This document shows positions 35,132 to 47,500 of a stretch of DNA of 64,000 bases, one piece after another. Position 1 is the stretch's first letter, and each line of letters starts with the position of its first letter. The translations under genes and the position numbers were made by a program. Source of the stretch: Spongilla lacustris (taxonomy: Eukaryota; Porifera; Demospongiae; Spongillida; Spongillidae); assembly GCA_949361645.1 (NCBI GenBank), contig OX442435.1, positions 3,396,220 to 3,460,219 of the forward strand, in the 5' to 3' direction. The notes beneath the pieces were generated by a model, which was not told the origin of the DNA, searched no databases, and saw only the letters and a program-made list of their open reading frames with translations.

Positions 35132-38100
35132 TTAAGATGGGATTCTACGGAGGATGGCTCTGGCATTCGCTCTTGTTAGGCAAATGCTCAAGCTTGCGAA
35201 AAGCTCAAAAGATATCTGTGCCTTTGGCAGAGACTTGTGGATCGCAAGCCTAGCAATTATCTGAGCCAGAAATATTGAAGCTTCGTTACCCCAAGCCCCA
35301 TAGGAGTCAACTACTAGAGGGGTTGAGACCCACCCTAAAGCTAAACACTTTACATCATTGGCCTGGTGTTTCCTCCTCTCCGTTGCGTCAAGGACTGCAC
35401 CAACCGTTGCTCCCGCTTCAGCTAAAGTTGAAGGATTTAGCGGTGAGACAACGGAGATGTCCAGGGCAACGGGCCTTCCATGGTTCCAATGCTTCACGAG
35501 AATATCAGCAGGCCGTGACTGTGAATGGTCAGGAAAGAGCCCAGCACCAGCTTCAACTTCGATTGAAGCATGTGCACGGTGAAGAAAGTGCGCTAAAGTG
35601 TCCCTGAGAGCATTATGGCGTGTAATAACATCACCCCCACATTTGCATGTTAATGCATGGTGTCCAAGAGGGTCCAGACTGTGGGCAGGGCAGAAAGCAC
35701 ACTGAGAGCCCTGGGAGGTATCTTGGCCTAGCCACCACTTGACAGCTACCCTGAATTCAATTGGGTCAAGATGGAGAGCTAGGGATGTGGAGGGAATAAC
35801 TGATAACCAGGATGTCGCGTGGGGGGCTGAAACTGATAGCAACCGAGCCTTGTTAGCAGGGGAGGATTCATCAAAGAGGACTTGAAAGCAATAGTCGTTT
35901 ACTTTTGAAGACAGAAGCTTCTGACTGACAGGTGAGGAAACCACAGAATTGACAGATAGTTTCTCAATTGGAGCAACAGTAGAATTGAAGTGGTCCAAGG
36001 CATTTGTAAGGTGTATGTCATCTGTATCATACACCCCAGAGGAGCAGAAGGAAGCAATAAAAGCTGAGCTGGAGTGTAGGGACAGTGAGCGCAACCCAAG
36101 ACCACCACTGTTAAGGCCAAGTTGGGCCTGACACCATGCCTCATCTGACATTTCAAAACCTATGCAGTCCATTAAACAGTGGTGGATGTCATCATCGAAG
36201 AGCTTGAAAGCATCTGATACCAAGTTGGTTGGAATTGAGCGAGCCAAGTAGCTTAACTTGCAAAAACTACCACATAGACGAAGTAATGTTAAAGCTACTT
36301 GAGGGTCTATGACAGAAACCTCTATCAAGCAGTGCAAAAGCTTGCGAGCTTCAAGCCGTTTTGAGGCAATAAAATTTGCACAGTATATGTAGTCACCAAT
36401 TGGGCATCCTAATATCTCAAAATGAGGCAATTGGAAAACTTTGAGCTCTGGTGGGAAAGGGGAGGCATCACTTGGGCAGTACAGCTCACATTTAGAGATA
36501 TTGATATGTAGGCCAAGAGGGGGTCCTAACTCCTGTATAAGGGTCAAAGATCTACAAATTGAAGACTTCTTGCCTGCTAATATGCCATCATCCAGATACC
36601 AAGCTTGATATAATAGATGGTTGCACTCAGTATCATCTTTAATAGCTCCAGCAACCTTATGCAGGACCAAAGCAAACAGAAAAGGACCCAGTGGGTCTCC
36701 CTGCTGCACACCTGATTGTGATGTTAGCTGGCCCATAGGGTGCCACAGAAAAGGGTGAGAGCCATAACACCATGCCACCCAAGGAAGCAAATCTGGGAAA
36801 TGCTTCGCGCATTCCTGTAAAACAGCATCTCTGGAGACTAAATTGAATGCATTCTTGAAATCCACCTTGAGAACAGAAAAGTCCAAATCATTCCAATGTT
36901 TATCCACACAGGCCCTTATTCCATGAATAACCTTTTCTGAACCCATTGGACAAGCCACACCAAACTGTATGGGCTCAAAAAAATCAACAACCCTATGTTT
37001 AATGACAGCACACAAGCATTTCCCTGTCAATCTTCTCAGGACCTCACCCACAGCAATTGGTCTTATGTCCGGGGCACAACCAGGCTTTAACTTGCTGAGT
37101 GCTGTCAAGGACCCACCAGCCATGAAACGAGAAACCTCCTGGGGGACTTTCCCAGAGACCAAGAGGTTAACAACCCTCCTGAGAAGGGAACAAATTGTAG
37201 TGGGAAGTGGAATTGAAGCTGCATCCAACAGGTGCTGTACCCGTAGGCCAGAAGGACCTGCTGCTGTACCCTTTGGAAAAGATTTCAGGATATTATAAAC
37301 ATCAAAATCTTCATTCAGTGATATGGATTGTGAAGTTGTTTCTGGGATAATAGGGAGCGGCCCCTCAGGGTGTTTATCCTTTAACAACTTCCAAGTGTCA
37401 TCACTATTTGGTGCCAGGCCAGAGGATGCTAAAATTCTACAAGCTTTAGCAAACATACCCTCACGAGACAGCGAGACTGCAAAATTAATGAGATTTCGCG
37501 GGATAGAATCATCTGAGTGGATGCCTATCGCTCTGTGACTCATCGCCATATTCCATAGTGTTGCGTGTTCTCCTCTGCACCACAGATTGCATAGCGCATC
37601 TATTGGGGTTGGTTTATTATGCCTACCACCCCTTTTCTTTGAAGGCAAGAGGCACTTTGGAAGCATAAATAACTTCAGCCAAGAGTCCAATGAGTTGTCG
37701 TGAAGCACTGCTTTCAAAGAAAAAGACAACGCAAGAGCAAAAGCAGGGCGAGACTTTTTGGGAATGTGTCGTAAGGTTCGGCAGGATAGTAGGCAAACTT
37801 CTTCAAAAGATGGTAAAACTGTGTTTGTACTGTGCGAGGACTCGGTTTCCGAAAGCGATGGTATCGGTGCTGGATCCGGAGGAGCTGCCAAGACAGCTAC
37901 GCATCTTCGCGAATGTGATGCACGTCGAGATTTAGCCACAAGTGCTCGACAATCACATATGTACAGGCCTTGTTCATGTAACCATTCTCTAGGTACATCC
38001 CCCCGAAAGAGACCCCGTGCGTGAAGGCCCATATGTGAACGCCACATGGTTGGAGCAATTAGCTCGTGGCAGTCAGCTACAATGCACTGCTTCCTGTGTA

Positions 38101-38758
38101 GAGGTCGGACTATTGGTACCTGAGGCGATATCATTGCGAGGATAGCTCGATCACTTCCCGACTCCACTTGCAAAGGCTCGGGCGATACTGGGACAGGTGA
38201 TGGAGGCACAGAAGGTTCTATGTGGAGTGTATGCGCTGGCACTGCCGAAGAAGAAGGTGTGAATGAAGTGCTAGGAGAGGGCTGCGGTGATGAGGGTGTC
38301 CCATGCGAAACCGACGATCGGGATGGCCCAGGTGACGACGTATTATAACATAAAGGTGGCTCGGAGGGCGGTAGCGAACTACCAAGTATCGAACCGCTAT
38401 TATTAAACAAGGACTCACAGCTGCTGCCATTGGACTTGGATGAATGGCGGCTGTCATTCAAGCAGGACGTGCACCGGGACCGCTTAATGGTAACAAGGAC
38501 TAATTTGCAATCCACGCAAGCGGTGAAACCTGCTTCGTGAAGTAAGTCCGCCGAGATTCCAGGGTCGTTTTTCGAAAAGTGTCCCTGCAGGTGTTTTTTA
38601 AAAGCATCCTTCGTCCCTAAAGAAGAGGAGCAACCAGGTAAGAGACATTCAAACCTACCTGCAGAAAAGCTCTGGCGATTGTGTTCCAGAGGCTGTGAAT
38701 CCGATTGCGGGATAGAACTATGCGGGAGGCCTCTTGAGACGCGCTTACCCCGCGCCAT
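35132..38758 (-). CDS. Non-LTR-type retroelement polyprotein: zinc fingers, reverse transcriptase, restriction-like endonuclease (1208 aa, intact)
   Basis: A single open frame. N-terminus: two C2H2-like fingers (C38-x4-C43...H56/H60; C225-x4-C230...H242/H246), each followed by a C-x-C or C-x2-C hairpin, then a Ser/Pro-rich linker (105-200). Reverse transcriptase: R566-P-I-A, motif A V-D633-F-K-N-A-F, motif B Q-Q-G-D-P-L-G-P (685-692), motif C Y-L-D-D (721-724). C-terminus: knuckle C1020-x2-C1023-x10-H-x4-C1038, then a PD-(D/E)xK-like endonuclease, R1082-P-A-D...A-L-D1100-I-S-V. This layout (N-terminal fingers, RT, CCHC knuckle, restriction-like endonuclease) is that of R2/R4-type non-LTR retrotransposons. 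The ATG follows the AT tract almost directly, so the 5' UTR is tiny. All key residues are present and there is no stop, so it may be recently active. Confidence 0.93.
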   Translation of the reverse strand: MARGKRVSRGLPHSSIPQSDSQPLEHNRQSFSAGRFECLLPGCSSSLGTKDAFKKHLQGHFSKNDPGISADLLHEAGFTACVDCKLVLVTIKRSRCTSCLNDSRHSSKSNGSSCESLFNNSGSILGSSLPPSEPPLCYNTSSPGPSRSSVSHGTPSSPQPSPSTSFTPSSSAVPAHTLHIEPSVPPSPVPVSPEPLQVESGSDRAILAMISPQVPIVRPLHRKQCIVADCHELIAPTMWRSHMGLHARGLFRGDVPREWLHEQGLYICDCRALVAKSRRASHSRRCVAVLAAPPDPAPIPSLSETESSHSTNTVLPSFEEVCLLSCRTLRHIPKKSRPAFALALSFSLKAVLHDNSLDSWLKLFMLPKCLLPSKKRGGRHNKPTPIDALCNLWCRGEHATLWNMAMSHRAIGIHSDDSIPRNLINFAVSLSREGMFAKACRILASSGLAPNSDDTWKLLKDKHPEGPLPIIPETTSQSISLNEDFDVYNILKSFPKGTAAGPSGLRVQHLLDAASIPLPTTICSLLRRVVNLLVSGKVPQEVSRFMAGGSLTALSKLKPGCAPDIRPIAVGEVLRRLTGKCLCAVIKHRVVDFFEPIQFGVACPMGSEKVIHGIRACVDKHWNDLDFSVLKVDFKNAFNLVSRDAVLQECAKHFPDLLPWVAWCYGSHPFLWHPMGQLTSQSGVQQGDPLGPFLFALVLHKVAGAIKDDTECNHLLYQAWYLDDGILAGKKSSICRSLTLIQELGPPLGLHINISKCELYCPSDASPFPPELKVFQLPHFEILGCPIGDYIYCANFIASKRLEARKLLHCLIEVSVIDPQVALTLLRLCGSFCKLSYLARSIPTNLVSDAFKLFDDDIHHCLMDCIGFEMSDEAWCQAQLGLNSGGLGLRSLSLHSSSAFIASFCSSGVYDTDDIHLTNALDHFNSTVAPIEKLSVNSVVSSPVSQKLLSSKVNDYCFQVLFDESSPANKARLLSVSAPHATSWLSVIPSTSLALHLDPIEFRVAVKWWLGQDTSQGSQCAFCPAHSLDPLGHHALTCKCGGDVITRHNALRDTLAHFLHRAHASIEVEAGAGLFPDHSQSRPADILVKHWNHGRPVALDISVVSPLNPSTLAEAGATVGAVLDATERRKHQANDVKCLALGWVSTPLVVDSYGAWGNEASIFLAQIIARLAIHKSLPKAQISFELFASLSICLTRANARAILRRIPS

Positions 38759-38760
38759 CT

Positions 38761-38812
38761 TAAAATATATATATTATATTATAATTATATATATTATATA
38801 TATTATTATTTT
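38761..38812. repeat. AT microsatellite at the 5' side of the retroelement
   Basis: (TA)n/(TAA)n tract immediately upstream of the retroelement start codon. Confidence 0.9.
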
Positions 38813-39764
38813 TGTACTTATATTTGGTGCATTAAATAACTAGCATTTTTGGTATGTGGATGTATATCTTATGTAGCCACATCCTCATGTATTAAAAATA
38901 ATATTAAAATGAAATATAACAAAACATAATTGATCCATGCATGTGGAGGATATGTACAGTTGTTACAAAATTTTACACACATGCTAAGTACACTATTGGG
39001 CAGTGATCATTATTATAATGTTTAACCGTTGTGGTAGGTGTGCCTTGAAACCACTGCATCACTACATGTACAATTTCAGCTGGGTGTGTGTGAAAAGATC
39101 ATCTACAGCAAATGATGATCCTGGTGTCTCCTAATAGGAGCAAGTAAGCTGATTGCAACCATAACTACGTAAACTTCAAGTGCATAGTCTTCATGTGCAT
39201 GGTATTAGAATCCTTCTTGGAACAAGTGAACGAGCAACACAATATTGACAGAACACCCTACAGAAATGTCTCATGATGACCTTGTTCACTCACAATGTAC
39301 AGTATTTAGCACTACAAGCATTGTAGGATAGTAACATTTGATTGCAATAGTCCTAGTGTACACATATCCCAGTTGTCATAGCGTATAGTGGTATTGCCAT
39401 GTCTAGGAGTGGATGCAGGATGGTATGTTTGAGGGGGGAGGGGGAGTGGCAGATTGCTTACTAAAAATAATAATTAATAAGCTCAAGAGGAGTGTTGCTC
39501 CAAGAAGTGTAAAACCATTACCTGTCATGTAGGGGTTGGGGGCCAGGTAACCATAGGATACTTTAGATATCCAAAATTGTATACTCTATCTCATCTCATA
39601 TGTGTGTTAATATAAGGACACTGCACTTAGTATAATGTACATCTGAAAGTAATTGGACTAAAGGTATTATTTTCTTGTTAAACTGCAGCTGTATAACAGC
39701 TAATTAAGATACAACAAGTAATTAAGCCAACACTAATATCTAATAATGATTACAATAATATATA
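38813..39764. other. Non-coding stretch with a repeat also found at 41163-41233
   Basis: 39473-39556 carries AGTGTTGCTCCAAGAAGTG and TGTCATGTAGGGGTTGGGGG, both repeated in the same orientation at 41163-41233. The two copies bracket the retroelement pseudogene at 39765-40980. No gene otherwise. Confidence 0.7.
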
Positions 39765-40980
39765 TAAAACATCTGGAGAGGATGGCTGTGGCGTTGTAGT
39801 AATCCGCTACACATGCTGAAACGTGTTGCAGGGCCCATCTGAGTGTTAAGATGGAAGCAGGAAGTGACCTCACTCAAGACCATAGCCACACTCACCCTGC
39901 AGACATCCTAGTACCCAACTGGTCTTTGGGTAAGCCATCAGCCTTTGACTTTACTGTGACGTCACCGCTTAACTCCAATGTTTTACTTGTGGGACTAGCA
40001 GCAGGTCAGGGCCAAAGCTACCGAGCAAAGAAAACATGAAGGAAATGATTCCAAATGCAAGGAGCTAGGTAGGGTGGGTTTGGGTCCCCATGGTGGCTGA
40101 GGTATATGGTGCTTGTGGGACAAGAACAATTGAGTCTTCCTTGTAACTAGCTCCAACAGGGCTAAGACTGAGGTCTTAGCTGCCTTACATGGCAGGCTGA
40201 ACCTCAACATAGTTAGAGCCACCTCCACCACGGTTGCAGGTGAGTGCATGATGGCCAAGTGGATCAACTTGATCAAGTGCTCTCCCTGGACACAGAGGGC
40301 CGCCTGATGTGTCTAGGCCCAGCCACCACTTGATGGCCACTGGGAACTCTGAAAGCTGAAGATGAAGGCCTAGCCACTTAGAGGGAATGACTGACACCCA
40401 AGATGCAGCATGAGGGGAGGAGACAGAGAGAAGGCATGCTCTATCTGTGGGAGAAGATTGCTCATGGAGTAGCACATGCCCAGGTTGCCCCTGCCTAAGC
40501 TGAGCTGTGCCTGTTGCCAGGCCTGATTTGGAGGTGTCAACTGCCGTGCACTTGAATTGGAGAAGGCTGATTGGATGTCATGTTCGAAGGCTTGATATGG
40601 CATGGGTGGGTAACCTGGTGTGCCGTGAGCAAGGTGGGCCAGCTTGCAGAATCCTGGCACATTGAAAAGGCTACATGTGGGTCAACTGCACTTACTTCAT
40701 CAAGTTGTAGCAGCTAGAGCTTTGGCGTCCTCATGTTTCTCTGAAATGAAGGTGGAGCAAAATACCTTGTCACCAATGGGAATGCCCAGAATGACAATAT
40801 TAGGGTGTGTCAATCTCATCATTTCTGGTGGAAATGGGCTGACATCATGTTTGCTAATTATAAATTTAGGAAAGGGGACCAAGAGGAAGACCAAGCACTT
40901 GTATGATGGAGAGAACTTCAAAGAACAGCAGACTAGACCTGGGACTGGCCAGCACACCATCATCCAGGTATTAGGCCGGC
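39765..40980 (-). pseudogene. Degenerate retroelement of the 35132-38758 family, with an inverted internal segment
   Basis: Minus-strand blocks, in protein order: Y-L-D-D-G (about 40957-40969), S-P-F-P-P-E-M and I-P-I-G-D (40700-40860), F-C-K-L-A-H-L-A (about 40600-40650), S-P-H-A-A-S-W-V-S-V-I-P-S with the K-W-W-L-G and D-P-L-G-H-H-A-L-T-C landmarks (40205-40475), and at the far end N-A-T-A-I-L-S-R (about 39771-39800), the C-terminus. Between the last two, the endonuclease segment (H-P-A-D-I-L-V-P-N-W...F-D-F-T-V-T-S-P-L-N, 39851-40039) lies on the plus strand. Frames shift between blocks, so it is dead. Confidence 0.82.
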
Positions 40981-41517
40981 ATGACGTATATATTAATATT
41001 ATATATTTTTAATAACATTAATACATTATAAAAATACCCAAACATAATAGTCCTAGTACTACAATTAACCTAGAGTAACTGTGTTTAGCGAGGCCTGTAA
41101 TAAGCATTGACTCAGACCAGTGTCATGTTCATACCACAATGGTGTTACCTGATAGGTTACTAATAAGCTCAATTGGAGTGTTGCTCCAAGAAGTGTAAAA
41201 CAAGTACATGTCATGTAGGGGTTGGGGGCCAGGGATGTCAGGTTCACAGCTGTACATTCTCTCAGATGTGATGTATATAATATCATCACGATCACTTCCC
41301 TTATGCCAATGCAAATGTCTCCAACTTCTGTCCAAACAATTTGCACACCAACATCTGAAGCCTCACAAAGTTTTTTAAATATTTTCTTCAGCTGTAGAGC
41401 CATGCTCTCAACAAGTACGCATTAGGAAATACAGTAAATATAAAATCCATGATCAGTGCAATCAACTACAAACCTGTACATGCATCTACAAAGTATGTAC
41501 AAAATGTATTATATTTG

Positions 41518-44500
41518 TCAGTAATAATTCCTCGACTCAAGACTTTGCCCATAGCTGAGACAGAAGGTCGCTGTATAGGGAATACAGCTGAGGTAGGTGA
41601 AGTCATACCAGTTACCTTGGCCAACATATAGCCACAGGAGGCACACAACAAACAGAATGAGAGATGCCACTGAGGAGATCCCCATCATCACATACTTCAG
41701 GATAAAAGTCCTGTGCTGCTTATTGCATAGTTCATTAAGTTGTCCTGTCGTAATTGGATGCTTCGCATACAAATTGATAGTATCTTTATCAATATATTTG
41801 TATTGAACTACAATCCAGCTGAGAAAGAAGCCAAACACGAGCCCTCCTAACTGAGCATAATTATCAAGGAAAGGAAATAGAATTCCCATCACAAAGCAGA
41901 GTCCTATAACACCGGACATTGCTAGAAGCTCCAATTTCGGCCTCTGCAAGTACGGGTATTCCATTATCAGGAACACAAATATGTAGGCTACAGCTCCATA
42001 GATACTTGCTCCAGGACCAACCTTTATTTGCAATATAGAAACAGAATAAATAAATTCATGCCATATTAAACATAGTAAAGTCTTTAAATCATACATGTAC
42101 ATGTACATATACACTTACATGTACATCATGGGGAGGCAAAAAACTATTTATACATGTAGAACGAATCCACATACATGTACAAGTGTGCCCAAAGGAATGG
42201 TAATCACTTTATATGTAAATGATCCATGCAGTGTACATAAATACATGTGTGGTTTCACTTTCAAGTTTTAAACAAATATATTTCATCAAATTCCATCTCC
42301 AATGAAGCACCAATTTGAGAAACCATCTTACATTGTAATTCAATACTAACATCTACAGTAGATCTGTCCCAAATCTTCTACTATTGCACAAATCAATGGA
42401 AGGAACAGTGTATTGATTAAGGCAGAAGGCCGGTGCACAGCTCGGCTTAGAACCAGTGGCACCAGAGTCAATGCCACGTATTTATTACAGTACAGGTAAA
42501 GTGCATGTGCATGCATTTACAAAGTTCACAGTACATGTACATGTAGAAGAACTTCAACCTGTCACTATATTGGCTACACTAATCAACTGACGAGCTACAC
42601 TGTACATGTACATGCGATATGTACATACACATTGTAAAGCCCAATTCCAAATGCTTGCATAAAGTCCAATTCCAAAGGCTGGTGGATATTCATAAAAGAT
42701 GCACAAGGACATGTAGGTCATGTTTCATATACATGTAGCAATCAATGCTACATGCTTGATACCCTGGGTAATGCTCTAAGCACTGCTACATGTACATGTA
42801 CACATACATGAACATGTACATCCTGTACATGTACTCAAACCATTCTAATGAATGCATTTTACCCTTAGATGTACATGTGTACATCTGCACCCCTGTGACA
42901 ACTACATGTACTGATCAGGAACAGGCACCTGATGTCATATACATGTACATGTACATGTATATTAACAAATTATGCATGTACATGTACATGTACTAACTTA
43001 CATGTTTCTCATTGCTAAGGTACATTGTACATGTACACGTATGTAAGTAGGTGGATGCAGGTCTTGAAAGCACACATACACAGTACGTGACGTACATGGT
43101 AAAATCTCACCTCTGGGTAGTACGGCACGAACACAGCACTGACAATGTTTCCCCCAACACCACTTAGAATGTAAACAAAACATGTCCTCAACCAGCCAAG
43201 CTTCTTCTCAATTATTCGAAGCACAAAGAAATTGAATAACAGCGTAAGAATCACGTGCAAAATTCTGGAGAGGATGATCAAGAGACAAAATGTAAGAAAT
43301 TGGTGGCGAATGTACATGTAGATGTGAGCAACTAACCATTGAGAAATCTTTATGTGACTTATAAATTACATACATGTACACATTAATATGCACATAAATG
43401 TACATGCGTACATACATGTACGTATTCCATTTATCTGTATGGTATTTCATACTAATAATTTAATTCAAATTGGAGCCTACTCAATTCCTCAAATCTGCTA
43501 TAAACAATCAACAATCTTCAATTTAAAGGAGTTAAAAAATTAGCCAATTTTGTATCCACTGAAGAACAAAAACAATGAAGAAATTGATCGCAAGTACCAG
43601 GGGGTACATGCACAGTTGTACATGTAATTGTATTCAGCAAAGTTGAATTCATTTCAGTGACAATGACAGTTGCCAAAATGAGTGCTTGCTGTCAGTAATT
43701 GCACACATATCTAACAACCCACATAGAATAATGAGTAACGATCAATGCTTAAATATCTATGAAATCCAAGCCAAACAACCTACATGTACTGTAAGTGTTT
43801 CAACGAGTACCACAATTCACTATTAACACATACCCTGCATGAAGGAACAGGGACAGCCACAACCTGTAAACCTGATCTGGATGGTTCGTGACAGCAAAAG
43901 GTATGAGGCCACAAACAGGACTAAGACAATCCACCTGGAAGAACACAGAGGATCGTCACCATGGCAACTTGTCCATGTAACAAACAGTATACCCATGTAC
44001 CTGTGAACAGAGGAAAGCATCAGAGTGATAGTGGCCCCCCAGGAAGTTGCAGTGCTCCAGGGTAGTGATAAGGCATGCTGCCTGAAGTCCAACACAACAT
44101 GGACGTCCTGTCAGTTCACAAGAAAGGTGAGGATATGTGGAATTTGCAGCTTGTAAACATATCTGCACAGTAAAAAAACAAGGTACGAAAATGTATTAGC
44201 TGAACACAAGGACACAACTACATGTAGCAAAAAAAGAACTGAAACACTTACAGGCCAATTTGATATGTTGGTATTCCATGCTGGGTTTTGGAATCTGTTA
44301 GGGCTAATACAGGTACTAGGGACAGAGATCTGGATGTTAGCAGTAGTACCACTTTGTCTAAAGACCTTACTAAGGAGAGGTCCCACAGACTGCTCTAACA
44401 GGTGTAGTGCTCTCTGTATCATTGTATTGGTAGTAAAAGTCAGCATATGTAACCTGACATACATGTGAGTGATAACAGATCATATTATAATGCAGTTGAA

Positions 44501-47500
44501 CCAGGACACAGCATTATGAACATTACTTAGTGATACAATGTAAATGTACAAGTACATGTACCTTCATCTGAGTATATTGACATACATATATGTATAAACA
44601 CTGTCACTCGCACCTACACTGTAAGCACAGACAATACAATGCCTGTATATTAACATGACACATTAAGCCCTCACTGGACAATCTGAGGCCGAGAGCACTT
44701 GGACACATCCAGACTTGTCCCTGCGTACACAGCAACCTGAGTTCGCTGCCTCATTCGCCCAGTCTGCCTCAATGGCTGTGTACAACTGTCTGTCTCTTCT
44801 CATGCATGGGGCATACTTGGCCCCCAGAAGAACAAGAGACCCCAAATCAGGCCCACCCCACACACTGCCAGTCACATTCTTCTTGGCTGCTTCTAGTGTC
44901 AGACTGCTGGTCTGAACAAATGCACTGGTGGTGGTGACATCCCATTGGTAAGGGGCAAAGCCATACACAGACAAGGTGACGATCATGATGATGATATGTG
45001 TGAACATGAGGCAGTAGGTGAAGTATGGCCTGGGGAAGAGAAATAAGTTTATCTCTTTTCTTGTGCATTCTTAGTTCAGCTGCACCTTTTCTTTGCTGCT
45101 TGATGGAGGTAATGGCTATCCTTAGGATCCACGTGTTTGTACTTGTACCGCAAGTTCAAGAATCCCTCAATACTCTGCCGCCGCAACCAGTTTTCCTTCA
45201 CTTCACTGATCGCAGAGTCAGTTTGATCCTCGCCACTAGGTGCACTTACATGTAATGTCTCCGTATGTGATGCCTTGATCTGCAGGTATGTATGCACATG
45301 TATGTGTGTTGCATAGTCGATTGGTGTGTGAGTACACATGTACATGTACCTCACGGGCATACGCAAACGGGGAGGGGGGGGGGGGGGGGGGGGGTCGATA
45401 GGTTAGTTTGACCCCCCCCCCCCCCTCCCAAAACAAGGTCAACATCACACTTTTTAAAAAGTTGTTGATTAATCCCCATATTTACAACATATGTAAAAAT
45501 GTACGTGTATACATTTGTACATTATAAACATACATTTACTAATGACTAATATTGCCTTATATGTACATGGTGTGCAATGTAAATGTTGTTGTAAGGTCAC
45601 CTATTAATAAAATTCGACTCCACCCCCATCCCCATCTCGAAGGCTGCACACGTCATGAATCCTGCAATAAATCGAGGATACATGTAAGGAAATTACACTA
45701 TAATTGGAGTTGGAAGTCCTTTATGCCATTAAAAAAATTCGAGACACATGTACATGTACCGTAGAATCCCTATCACAACCCCCCAACGCGAGAGATTGAA
45801 AAAAATGGGTACTTTTTAAAATCACCGTATCTCAGTAACCATTTAAGCTAGCGCTTACCTTTTTCAAACTTTTGTAGAACTACCATTACTTTCTTGGAAA
45901 AAGTCCCTGTTTGGCATCGCATTGACAGGAATTACTTTTGACAAGGTGAGATAACTTACCTGGTTCGGGACAGCCATATCTTTTGAACCGTTCGTATCCA
46001 ACCGCGGAAATTCGGTGTACAATAAAGAAAACCATCCTTAAACACAGGTAACGTGTTATTTGCAGCGGTTACCTTACACTTTGCGGTGGAAAACATCGTC
46101 AAAAAAGTGAGACCCCTTCTGTCCGCCATTTTGAAGTAATGGACATACTCATAGGCCCGAGTCCGATCCATGTCTAGTGCTCATACTAAGTGCAATAGAG
46201 TTGGGATCGATTTTGCGATGTTCATATGATTTTTCGTGCATGCAGCAATGTTATGATCCATGTCTGACCTTATACATGTGAACGGTGCAGCCAGTACGTC
46301 GTCTGACCTTTGTTACGTAACCAATATAATTTTAATGGCTGCACCGTTCACATGTATAAGGTCAGACATGGATCATAACATTGCTGCATGCACGAAAAAT
46401 CATATGAACATCGCAAATTCGATCCCAACTCTATTGCACTTAGTATGAGCACTAGACATGGATCGGACTCGGGCCTATGAGTATGTCCATTACTTCAAAA
46501 TGGCGGACAGAAGGGGTCTCACTTTTTTTGACGATGTTTTCCACCGCAAAGTGTAAGGTAACCGCTGCAAATAACACGTTACCTGTGTTTAAGAATGGTT
46601 TTACTTATTGTACACCGAATTTCCGCGGTTGGATACGAGCGGTTCAAAAGATACGGCTGTCCCGAACCAGGTAAGTTATCTGACCCTGTCAAAAGTAATT
46701 CCTGTCAATGCGATGCCAAACAGGGACTTTTTCTAGGAAAGAAATGGTAGTCCTACAAAAGTTTGAAAAAGGTAAGCGCTAGCATAACTGGTTACTGAGA
46801 TACGGTGATTTTAAAAAGTACCCATTTTTTTCAATCTCTCGCGTTGGGGGCGGAGGGGGGGGGGGGTTGTGATAGGGATTCTACGGTACATGTACATGTA
46901 GAAAAAATGCATAAAACAAGATTAATTATAATTTGTGAAGATGCAGGATTTGTATGCACCAATAAAGTATGGAAACAAGGAATTAGGGAAATTATGCAAC
47001 TACACGTATGAATATATTAACAACAAATGATGTTGATGCACATATACAGTGTAGATTGTTTCTTGAACTTACTACATGTAAATGTAGGTCTGTAATATTT
47101 ATATAAATTCATAAATGAATAACTTCCGCAATCCCTTGTCTCCTTACTTTTTACTCAATTGGTGCATGCCTTTAAATCCTACATTAATACATCTACAAGT
47201 ACATGTACACCAATTATAATGTAATTAATCTTGTGCACATGCATGACATGTCACACCTTGCTGCACATCCTAGCCACTCCTTTCTGAATACCCTCGGACC
47301 AGAGCAGTTCCCACACATGTGGCTTGATCTTTCGCACAGGTTGACTGCTGTCAACATAACTTTGTTTTGGTGAAGCTGTGGATAGATAACCCATATTTTT
47401 ATAACCTTAATTCTCCAGGTCCAAGTCCTACGCGTAGGACCAATATATTATAAATAGAAATGCAGTTTTTTTGGCATCCATTTCTCTACTGTTGTTTGAT

